Positions 1-5,585 of a stretch of 8,502 nt of DNA are shown here, in pieces. The notes under the pieces were generated by a model, which made no database searches, was not told where the DNA came from, and saw only the letters and a program-made list of their open reading frames with translations. The stretch covers positions 1 to 8,502 of the forward strand of contig JAJXZM010000561.1 in NCBI GenBank assembly GCA_021780055.1, given 5' to 3'. The translations under genes and the position numbers were made by a program. How positions within the stretch are numbered: position 1 is the stretch's first letter; each line of letters starts with the position of its first letter. This DNA comes from Acidobacteriota bacterium. GTDB lineage: Bacteria; Acidobacteriota; Terriglobia; UBA7540.

Positions 1-103
1 AAAGCAGTGCGAGCGGGCGCTCCAGGATTTGCAGCCGTGGCTGGAGGTTGTGGCGCCGGTGTCTGCCGACCGGACGCTAACAAGGGCCAATATGTCATTC
101 TGA
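1..103 (+). CDS. trmFO: C-terminal fragment, probably TrmFO (tRNA m5U54 methyltransferase)
   Basis: This is the last 33 codons of a gene entering from the left edge, read from base 2 to the TGA at 101-103. The fragment contains ERALQDLQPWL, which resembles the ERALxxLExW helix near the C-terminus of TrmFO, the folate- and FAD-dependent enzyme that methylates U54 in the tRNA T-loop. Adjacency to a xerC-like gene fits, because trmFO-xerC is a recurring gene order in Firmicutes and other phyla; that is family knowledge, not visible here. The stop codon lies inside the repeat-like spacer (GTCATTCTGAGC), so the last few residues may have been added when that element inserted. Two other forward frames stop at 78-80 and after 170 and have less protein-like composition. 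The fragment is short, so the assignment is tentative. Confidence 0.4.
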   Translation, partial: KQCERALQDLQPWLEVVAPVSADRTLTRANMSF

Positions 104-150
104 GCGCAGCGAAGAACCCCTGTATTTCTGTAATTGTATTTGAGACCCCA
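91..150. repeat. Dispersed intergenic repeat-like element
   Basis: The stretch contains GTCATTCTGAGCGCAGCG followed by AAGAACCCCTGTATTT. From memory, close variants of this phrase recur many times between genes in Acidobacteriota and some other environmental genomes. Only one copy is present here, so the repetitive nature cannot be shown from the window. It overlaps the stop codon of the upstream gene and ends before the recombinase start. The exact boundaries are not defined. Confidence 0.4.
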
Positions 151-192
151 AATCGAGCCCTTGAAGGAATGTAAAGGCGTAAAATCGGTCTT

Positions 193-1110
193 ATGAACGA
201 CCTGATCGAGCGTTACATCCAGTATCTGAAATACGAGCGCAACGCTTCACCGCACACCGTGCGCAACTATCACAGCGACCTTGTCCAGTTCCGCGACTTT
301 CTGGCCGGGAAAGACAAGGGAGCTACGGTGGATGTGAACGCGGTGAACGCGCTCCGGATTCGTGCCTTCCTGTCGCACCTGTTTCAGCTGCAGGAACAAA
401 AGTCGTCCATTGCGCGCAAGCTGGCGGCCATCCGGGCATTCTTCAAATTTCTCGCCAGGGAACGCCTGATTGCTGAAAACCCTGCGGCCGGCGTTTCAAC
501 GCCCAAGCTCGAAAAGAAGCTTCCCCGCATCATGACCGAGGAAGAGATGAACACTTTCCTCGACTGCGTGGCCGAGGCGGCAAAGAACGGCGAACCGTCC
601 ATCCTGCGGGACCGCGCCATCCTGGAAATGCTTTACGCTTCCGGGCTGCGCGTCAGCGAGCTGGCCGGGCTCGATCTGCGGAGCGTCAACTTCGGCGACG
701 CTTTCGTTCTGGTTCGCGGCAAGGGCGACAAGGAAAGGATTGTTCCCTTCGGCTCAAAGGCCAAGGGCGCGCTTGAGGCATATCTCCCCGCGCGCGAACG
801 CCTGCTGCACGAAACCCGCACGGGCAGCACGGCGCTGTTCCTCAATGTTTACGGCCAGCGGCTGACCACGCGTTCCGTTGACCGCATTCTCAAGCGCTAC
901 GTCAGAACCTACGGGTCCGGTGTGAATGTGAAAGTCAGCCCACATTCGCTGCGCCATGCCTTCGCCTCGCACCTGCTGGCCGAAGGCGCCGACCTCCGCG
1001 CCATCCAGGAAATGCTGGGCCACAAAAGCCTCGCCACCACGCAGCGCTACACCCAGGTCTCCATCAACAAATTGATCGAAGTCTACGACCGCACCCACCC
1101 GAAAGCCTGA
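193..1110 (+). CDS. xerC: Tyrosine recombinase XerC/XerD
   Basis: This is a site-specific tyrosine recombinase of 305 residues, the normal length for XerC/XerD, which resolve chromosome dimers at dif in the cytoplasm. Residues 1-100 are the SAM-like N-terminal core-binding domain (YLKYERNASPHTVRNY). Residues 110-300 are the catalytic domain. All expected catalytic residues are visible: R153 (ASGLRVSEL), K177 (RGKGDKER), H251 and R254 (SPHSLRHAFASH), H277 (LGHKS) and nucleophile Y286 (TTQRYTQV). The ATG at 193 gives a family-typical N-terminus; AAGGA at 164-168 and AAGG at 174-177 lie rather far upstream, so the ribosome site is weak. Sequence alone does not separate XerC from XerD. The symbol xerC is chosen because the preceding fragment looks like trmFO. 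The hslV/hslU genes that often follow in this neighbourhood are absent; the next gene is convergent. Confidence 0.93.
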   Translation: MNDLIERYIQYLKYERNASPHTVRNYHSDLVQFRDFLAGKDKGATVDVNAVNALRIRAFLSHLFQLQEQKSSIARKLAAIRAFFKFLARERLIAENPAAGVSTPKLEKKLPRIMTEEEMNTFLDCVAEAAKNGEPSILRDRAILEMLYASGLRVSELAGLDLRSVNFGDAFVLVRGKGDKERIVPFGSKAKGALEAYLPARERLLHETRTGSTALFLNVYGQRLTTRSVDRILKRYVRTYGSGVNVKVSPHSLRHAFASHLLAEGADLRAIQEMLGHKSLATTQRYTQVSINKLIEVYDRTHPKA

Positions 1111-1129
1111 CCGATCTCTTTTTGAACAC
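1111..1129. other. Short convergent intergenic gap
   Basis: Only 19 bases separate the TGA of the plus-strand recombinase (1108-1110) from the TGA of the minus-strand FG-GAP gene (revcomp of 1130-1132). It contains one run of five T but no visible stem, so neither gene has an obvious intrinsic terminator here. The two transcripts probably overlap at their 3' ends. Confidence 0.8.
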
Positions 1130-1468
1130 TCAATTCACAGTCAGAGTCAGCGACTGGGAATGGCTGAGGCTGCCGGAAGTGCCGGTTACATTCAGAGTGT
1201 ATGTTCCTGTCGGCGTGCCGGGATTTGTCGGCGTAGCGGAACTGCTGCTTCCTCCACCACCGCCTCCTCCACACGCCGCCAGCCCCGCGGCCAGCAGTAG
1301 CGTTGCGGCTAGAATTCCCCAGCGGAGACGCCGCTGCCCGCCAGTCTGTGAGCTGAGCTTGCAACGCAGGGCCAGGGCCAGCAGGCCCAGCGAGCCCAGC
1401 GCCAGCACGCCTGGCCAGGGAATTGAAGGCGGTATGGGATTTTCCGGAGGCGGCAGCATCGAAGCCGC
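1130..1468 (-). other. Coding segment for C-terminal anchor module (two helices, lipobox, Gly7)
   Basis: Encodes residues 1119-1230 of the FG-GAP protein. In order: Pro-rich linker (LPPPENPIPPSIP), hydrophobic helix 1136-1153, positively charged loop 1154-1168, second hydrophobic helix 1169-1183, the tetrad LAAC matching the signal peptidase II lipobox, Gly 1185-1191, a Ser/Thr/Pro linker, and a beta-rich tail. By the positive-inside rule the basic loop would face the cytoplasm and both flanks the outside. Whether C1184 is lipidated is inference; lipoboxes normally sit at the N-terminus. Confidence 0.65.
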
Positions 1469-4400
1469 CCCCGTTGTAACAGTAACCTTCACCGTAGCGG
1501 GGTTTGATCCGTCGAGCGTGTCCGAGGCGGGCGAAACGGTGCACGTGGCCTTGGCAGGTGCGCCGCTGCAGGCCAGCGCAACGGCCTGATTGAACCCGCC
1601 TTCGGGCGCCAGCGTCAGTGAATAGCTGGCGGTCCCTCCCGCCGAAACACTGGCGCTCGACGAAGATCCGGAAGCCACGCTGAGAGTGAAGTCTCCACCC
1701 GAGCCCGACAGCGCCACCGTTTGCGGGCTGTTGCTGGCGTCGTCGGCAATTGTTAGAGTGCCTGATCGGCTGCCCACCGTTGTGGGTGTGAACGTCACGT
1801 TGATGGTGCAAGTGGTCTTGTTTGCCAGCGAGCTGCCACAATTGTTGGTTTGCGCAAAATCACCGCTGACGCTGATGCTTGAAATAGTGAGCACCCCGCC
1901 ACTGGAATTCGACAGCGTCACCGCTTGCGCTGCACTCGTCGCGCCGACATCAACGCCCGAAAAGCTCAGGCTGGTGGGTGAAACACCTACAGCTGACAGA
2001 TTTCCAGTCCCTGAAAGAGCCACTGTCTGCGGGCTGGCGGTGGCATTGTCGGCAATGCTCAGCGTGCCTGAGCGGCTGCCTGATACGGTGGGCGTGAAGG
2101 TCACGTTGATGGTGCAACTTGCCCCGCCGGCCAGCGTGCCACCGCAGTTGTTGGTCTGACCAAAATCTCCGCTGGTGGTGATGCTTGAAATGGTGAGCAC
2201 CGCGAGGCTGGTATTTGAAAGGGTTACCGCCTGCGTCGCGCTGGTTGCGCCAATGTCGACGACTGAAAAACTGAGACTCGTGGGTGATACACCCGCCGTG
2301 GGCGGAATTCCCGTGCCGTAAAGCGCCGCAATTTGCGGGCTGCCGGGCGCGTTATCGTCAAGGGTCACTTCTCCGGAAAGCAGGCCGCCGGATGTGGGCG
2401 TAAACGTAACGCTCACCTGGCAATTCGCCGCCGGAGCAAGCTTGGTCCCGCAGGTGTTGGTTTGCGAGAAGTCGCTGCCGGTGGAAATGCTCGCGATGGA
2501 GAGAGGCGCGCTGCCCGAATTGCTCACAGTCACGTCCTGGGCGGAACTGGCAGTTCCCACGGGCTGGTCTGCAAACACCAACATTCCCGGATCGAGTGCC
2601 ACGACGGGCGAACTGAGGAAGACAGATACGCCACCTACGGCTGGCCCAACGATATCCAGGCTGCCGTCACCGTTAAAATCTCCTGCCGCGGGTTCTTGAG
2701 GGCTGTTGTCAGCCAAATAATCGATCCGGTTGCCAAAGGTGCCGTCACCTTTTCCCAACAAAATTGATAACGGCCCGACGGTAACATCCAGATTGCCGTC
2801 GTCGTTAAAGTCGCCGGTGATTCCAGAACTGGTCCCGAGAATCGCGGGTACATAAGTGGGGGCGGAAGGGGCCTGGAATGTGCCATCGCCGTTGCCCAGG
2901 GCGACATAGAGGTTGGCTCCTAAGTTAAGAAGGAGGTCGGCCTTGCCGTCGCCATTAAAATCGCCCACAGTGACCAGGGAATAACCGGAGAAGACGGTTG
3001 TTGCAGGCTGGAACGTTCCGTTGCCGTTACCCAGAAAGATCGAGATGGACCCACCGCTATTGTTGCAGACCAGGTCGGTGTTGCCGTCGTTGTTGAAATC
3101 CGCCGTGAATACCGGGCCGTAATCAAGGGTTGCCCCTGAGGGGACCTGAACGGGCGCGGCAAAGGTGCCGTCGCCATTGCCGAGGAAAACGGAAATCCCA
3201 CTGACACTCTGCAACGTTGTTGCAAGATCGAGGTTCCCGTCGTTGTTGAAGTCTGCTACAACGATATTACCGGCTATAGAGGCTAGGGAAATATCTTGTA
3301 CATCACGGAATGTACCGTCTCCGTTCCCGAGCAAGACCGAGAGTTGACCACCACTCGAGAGCGGAGGCGTGTTCGTTACCACCAAGTCCAGCTTCCCGTC
3401 GCGGTTGAAATCCCCGGCGGCCATGTAGAGTGGATATGGGCCCACAGGCGTGTCAATGTGGTTCTGGAACGTTCCATCGCCCTTACCCAGCAACACGGAA
3501 ACCGACCCTGTGGAGGAGGAACCTGCTGCAGCAATGTCCAGATTGCCATCGCCATTAAAGTCGCCGGTTAGAACCACATTGGCTGCTTCTTGCGTTGTGT
3601 AGTTTGTCGAGCTTGTAAAGGCCCCGCCGCCCATTCCTAAAAGGACGGTGACATAACCGTTCACGTATCCGCCGGTGGCAGCAAGATCCGGGTGTCCATC
3701 GGAGTTGAAATCTCCCACAATCAATCCTTCTGGCTGGATTCCCGCGCCGTAATGGACTGGATTCTGGAACGTCCCATCACCGTTTCCCTTGAAAATGGAG
3801 ACGTCATTTCCGCCGTTATTCGCGGCCGCAACGTCGGGAATCCCGTCACCATCAAAATCCCCGATGGCGACAGCATCGGTCCAGTCGTTTGCCAGGGAGT
3901 CCGAGTAGGTGACTGCCGTCTGGAAGGTTCCGTCTCCATTGCCGAGCAGAACATCGACACCTCCCTGGGTGTTCATAGCAGTGGCTGCAACCAGGTCGAG
4001 TTTGCCATCACCATTCAGGTCACCTGCCGCGACGACAACGGTGCCGACGCCGGGCACCGAAGCTGAAACGTAAGGTTTAAAGGTCCCGTCGCCGTTGCCC
4101 AGGAGCACGGAGACGACTGCGCCCGTACTCAAGTACGGTCCTCCCACCGCCAGGTCCAGGTTGCCGTCGTTGTTGAAATCCGCAGCGATGATGGAATTCG
4201 AACCGCCAGTCGCATAATTCACGCCGGGTTGGAATGTTCCGTCGCCGTTGCCAAGGAAGATTGTGACCATTCCGTCGCTGGCGCTCGCATCGGCAACGGC
4301 CAGGTCCATCTTGCCGTCGTGATTGAAATCTCCGGTGGCAACGCCCGACAAGGAGGTCACAGATGTAATCTGGAAATTTGTAGGCGCCTGGAAGGTCCCG

Positions 4401-4822
4401 TCGCCCTTGCCCAGGAAAATCACAATGGTTGGTTGAGTCGTGAGGCCTACGACGAGGTCCGGGTTCCCGTCTCCGTTAAAGTCTCCAACCGCGATGCAAC
4501 TCGGAATCGAACCGGAATACACAGATCCGAAGCCGTAATCAACTTTCGCAGCGAACGACCCGTCCGGTTTGCCGAGTAGAACTGAAACCATGCTTGGCGA
4601 GAGCCCGTTTTGGTTGGCGACCGCGAGATCGAGCTTGCCGTCATGGTTGAAATCGGCGGAAACCATGGCGCCGGGGGCATACCCTGTAACCGCAAACGAG
4701 CCGGTGCCAAAGACGTAGCTTTGCGCCAGGGCGGCGCTGCTCAGGGGGCCTGAAACGAAGGCGAGAAAAAGCAGGGACACGAACAGGAACCTGAAAGATT
4801 GCTGTGGGTAACAGGATGACAT
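1130..4822 (-). CDS. Secreted FG-GAP/VCBS beta-propeller protein with ASH (choice-of-anchor D) domains and a C-terminal membrane/lipobox module
   Basis: A 1230-residue exported protein. Residues 1-33 are a Sec signal peptide (hydrophobic FLFVSLLFLAFVSG, probable cleavage after ALA33). Residues about 36-738 carry 14 FG-GAP/VCBS repeats, each with a DFNxDGxxDL-type calcium loop (Asp at 57, 114, 165, 215, 268, 322, 371, 421, 471, 524, 575, 621, 671, 715); most end in GNGDGTF. About 739-1041 are three ASH domains of about 100 residues, each with two cysteines (791/801, 893/903, 995/1005) that could pair. About 1043-1118 is an Ig-like domain. Then come a Pro-rich linker, a hydrophobic helix (1136-1153), a basic loop (RCKLSSQTGGQRRLR), a second helix ending in lipobox LAAC1184, seven Gly, Ser-rich linker and a terminal GTYTLNVTGTSGSLSH strand segment. 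The start is fixed by an in-frame TAG upstream and GGAG at 4829-4832. FG-GAP propellers usually bind ligands or adhere at the cell surface; the specific ligand is unknown. Confidence 0.9.
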   Translation of the reverse strand: MSSCYPQQSFRFLFVSLLFLAFVSGPLSSAALAQSYVFGTGSFAVTGYAPGAMVSADFNHDGKLDLAVANQNGLSPSMVSVLLGKPDGSFAAKVDYGFGSVYSGSIPSCIAVGDFNGDGNPDLVVGLTTQPTIVIFLGKGDGTFQAPTNFQITSVTSLSGVATGDFNHDGKMDLAVADASASDGMVTIFLGNGDGTFQPGVNYATGGSNSIIAADFNNDGNLDLAVGGPYLSTGAVVSVLLGNGDGTFKPYVSASVPGVGTVVVAAGDLNGDGKLDLVAATAMNTQGGVDVLLGNGDGTFQTAVTYSDSLANDWTDAVAIGDFDGDGIPDVAAANNGGNDVSIFKGNGDGTFQNPVHYGAGIQPEGLIVGDFNSDGHPDLAATGGYVNGYVTVLLGMGGGAFTSSTNYTTQEAANVVLTGDFNGDGNLDIAAAGSSSTGSVSVLLGKGDGTFQNHIDTPVGPYPLYMAAGDFNRDGKLDLVVTNTPPLSSGGQLSVLLGNGDGTFRDVQDISLASIAGNIVVADFNNDGNLDLATTLQSVSGISVFLGNGDGTFAAPVQVPSGATLDYGPVFTADFNNDGNTDLVCNNSGGSISIFLGNGNGTFQPATTVFSGYSLVTVGDFNGDGKADLLLNLGANLYVALGNGDGTFQAPSAPTYVPAILGTSSGITGDFNDDGNLDVTVGPLSILLGKGDGTFGNRIDYLADNSPQEPAAGDFNGDGSLDIVGPAVGGVSVFLSSPVVALDPGMLVFADQPVGTASSAQDVTVSNSGSAPLSIASISTGSDFSQTNTCGTKLAPAANCQVSVTFTPTSGGLLSGEVTLDDNAPGSPQIAALYGTGIPPTAGVSPTSLSFSVVDIGATSATQAVTLSNTSLAVLTISSITTSGDFGQTNNCGGTLAGGASCTINVTFTPTVSGSRSGTLSIADNATASPQTVALSGTGNLSAVGVSPTSLSFSGVDVGATSAAQAVTLSNSSGGVLTISSISVSGDFAQTNNCGSSLANKTTCTINVTFTPTTVGSRSGTLTIADDASNSPQTVALSGSGGDFTLSVASGSSSSASVSAGGTASYSLTLAPEGGFNQAVALACSGAPAKATCTVSPASDTLDGSNPATVKVTVTTGAASMLPPPENPIPPSIPWPGVLALGSLGLLALALRCKLSSQTGGQRRLRWGILAATLLLAAGLAACGGGGGGGSSSSATPTNPGTPTGTYTLNVTGTSGSLSHSQSLTLTVN
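1700..2608 (-). repeat. Three tandem ASH-domain coding repeats
   Basis: This stretch encodes three consecutive ASH domains of about 100 residues. The second and third are the most alike (shared VSPTSLSFS, QAVTLSN, CTINVTFTPT, SPQTVALSG). At DNA level an identical 18-base stretch starts at 1794 and again at 2100, exactly 306 bases (102 codons) apart, which points to duplication of a whole domain. The first domain (2306-2608) is more diverged. Confidence 0.8.
2609..4717 (-). repeat. Fourteen FG-GAP/VCBS coding repeats
   Basis: Fourteen units of 44-57 codons (about 130-170 bases) encode propeller blades. Conservation is clearest at the calcium loop. One 24-base stretch is identical at 3080-3103 and 4160-4183, more than 1 kb apart, so homologous slippage could change blade number. 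Blade 7 has a degenerate second motif (GMGGGAF) and blade 13 is the shortest unit. Confidence 0.85.
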
Positions 4823-4828
4823 TGCGCG

Positions 4829-4832
4829 CTCC
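4829..4832 (-). promoter_or_regulatory. Ribosome binding site of the FG-GAP gene
   Basis: GGAG on the minus strand, six bases before ATG 4822. It supports that ATG as the start. An in-frame TAG lies further upstream, and no ATG, GTG or TTG in frame lies between it and the chosen start. Confidence 0.6.
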
Positions 4833-4860
4833 GATGCGCAGCCAAGGGTGAATTCCTTGT

Positions 4861-4866
4861 CCTCCT
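4861..4866 (-). promoter_or_regulatory. Orphan AGGAGG in the leader
   Basis: A perfect AGGAGG lies 38 bases upstream of the FG-GAP start. No ATG or GTG follows at a usable distance; the first candidate, an out-of-frame TTG about 15 bases downstream, opens a short frame without protein-like features. It may be chance, a leader-peptide signal or a ribosome standby site. Confidence 0.35.
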
Positions 4867-4912
4867 AAAAACTATATGAGGATCATTACCGGCTAAGAAA
4901 AAGGCAACCATG

Positions 4913-4930
4913 CGTCGAAAACCCTCGACG
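4913..4930. promoter_or_regulatory. Inverted repeat in the leader
   Basis: CGTCGA-aaaccc-TCGACG is a perfect six-base-pair inverted repeat with a six-base loop. It lies about 33 bases downstream of the predicted start of transcription. It could be an RNA hairpin in the 5' untranslated region or a DNA operator. Confidence 0.4.
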
Positions 4931-4969
4931 TGCGGAAAATTAGATTTCTCTTACGTTAATCTGCGCGCA

Positions 4970-4999
4970 TTTATACTTCCCTGCCGAGTGCCCTGTCAA
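4970..4999 (-). promoter_or_regulatory. Sigma-70-type promoter of the FG-GAP gene
   Basis: On the minus strand a consensus -35 TTGACA (4994-4999) is followed after 18 bases by -10 TATAAA (4970-4975), five of six matching TATAAT. Transcription would start near 4963 and give a leader of about 140 bases before ATG 4822. It points at the FG-GAP gene and implies that this gene is transcribed independently of the rhamnosidase gene upstream. Confidence 0.6.
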
Positions 5000-5006
5000 G
5001 CGACAG
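4993..5006. promoter_or_regulatory. Palindrome overlapping the -35 box (candidate operator)
   Basis: CTGTC-aagc-GACAG is a perfect five-base-pair palindrome with a four-base spacer. It overlaps the -35 box of the predicted promoter, the position expected of a repressor site. The regulator is not identifiable. Confidence 0.4.
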
Positions 5007-5073
5007 TTTTGCGAGATAAACAATTTCCTGAACGCAGCCATGCGAGCAGCCCCTCTTCCGCGCGCGAATTTGC

Positions 5074-5102
5074 TTGACTTTCGTGGGCTAGCGTGGTAGC
5101 CT
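5074..5102 (+). promoter_or_regulatory. Possible divergent plus-strand promoter
   Basis: TTGACT (5074-5079), a 17-base spacer and TAGCCT (5097-5102). The -35 is good, but the -10 matches consensus at only three positions. It would be divergent from the FG-GAP promoter and drive transcription toward the 3' end of the rhamnosidase gene. No convincing gene follows. One frame from 5176 to 5406 (76 codons) is open, but it runs into the repeat array and has no recognisable domain. Confidence 0.3.
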
Positions 5103-5339
5103 TGAACCGTTGCTGGGGCTGGACGGGACGGGGATTGCAAGGTAGCCAGGCAAAATCCGCAAGGCTACAATTCGTATGTTGACGCACTCGGGCGCGGAAT
5201 GGCGGGTTGTTTTTGTAACTCACGGTCCGCTCGATGGCGCTACGGCCCTTGTGATAGCGGCAGGCAAACGCACTGCGATGAAAATGGAACATCTCGGGAA
5301 AGAAAATGGCTTTTTCGCCGGTTTTAGAGCAGAAGAAAT

Positions 5340-5358
5340 AAAAAAGAATACCTTTTTT
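5340..5358. repeat. A/T inverted repeat next to the array
   Basis: AAAAAAG (5340-5346), loop AATAC, CTTTTTT (5352-5358). Seven base pairs, almost all A-T. It abuts the first unit of the ACGAACC array. It has no GC-rich stem, so it is not a convincing intrinsic terminator. Confidence 0.35.
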
Positions 5359-5500
5359 GAAAAACGAACCGGAACGAACCTGAAAACGAAGCGGAGAAGT
5401 TGTTGAAAACACGTGGCTGTTGAAAAAACGAACCTAAAACGAACCTAAAAACGAAGCGGGCCATGTTGTTGAAAACAAATAATAGCCGAAAGAACGAACC
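5357..5500. repeat. Degenerate tandem array, unit about 65 bases, built on ACGAACC
   Basis: Two full units and part of a third. Each full unit holds ACGAACC, a second ACGAACC 10 or 11 bases on, ACGAAGC 12 bases after that, and then GTTGTTGAAAACA. Motif starts are 5364, 5374 and 5386 in unit one, 5428, 5439 and 5451 in unit two, and 5494 in the partial third. The GTTGTTGAAAACA blocks begin at 5399 and 5465. The period is 64-66 bases. The array lies just downstream (minus strand) of the rhamnosidase gene. Function is unknown. Confidence 0.8.
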
Positions 5501-5585
5501 GAAGCCTTTCAGGGGGCTACAAGGTCGCCAGAAAATCAGCCCCATATTACCAGGAGAACCCACGCCATGCGTGCGCCCCTTTGCC

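Larger units (their letters stand above)
4823..5585. other. 763-base intergenic region
   Basis: This lies between the rhamnosidase stop and the FG-GAP start, both on the minus strand. It contains the leader and promoter of the FG-GAP gene (4823-5006), a possible plus-strand promoter with GTAGCC/GGCTAC inverted repeats (5074-5168), an A/T-rich tract with a seven-base-pair inverted repeat (5340-5358), and the ACGAACC repeat array (5357-5500). Open frames exist on both strands, but none has a credible start, composition or recognised family, so no gene is called. Confidence 0.7.

Noticed and set aside
193..1110. Integrase of a mobile element or integron
   Set aside because: Length, domain order and probable trmFO neighbour fit chromosomal Xer. 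There are no attachment-site repeats, cargo genes or integron-specific insert.
1083..4822. Other open frames on both strands across the FG-GAP gene (for example 1122-1589 +, 1083-1841 -)
   Set aside because: They are shadows of the long repeat-rich gene. They lack ribosome sites and recognisable domains.
5303..5325. Hairpin-like AAAATGGC/GCCGGTTTT as a plus-strand terminator
   Set aside because: The stem is interrupted by a bulge and a wobble pair. The only T-run is the four T that form the stem's own 3' arm, with no separate T tract after it.
4996..5412. A 138-codon minus-strand frame and a 76-codon plus-strand frame (5176-5406) in the intergenic region
   Set aside because: Both run through the A-rich repeat array and show no family features. 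The minus-strand frame also reads across the FG-GAP promoter -35 box.
5357..5500. CRISPR array
   Set aside because: The units are degenerate and about 65 bases long. They have internal sub-repeats and no uniform repeat with unique spacers, and there are no cas genes.
5513..5573. Small inverted repeats after the rhamnosidase stop (CACGC-cat-GCGTG at 5561-5573; GGGGCT/AGCCCC at 5513-5543) as an intrinsic terminator
   Set aside because: The stems are short, or the loop is long, and neither is followed by a T-run in the minus-strand direction.
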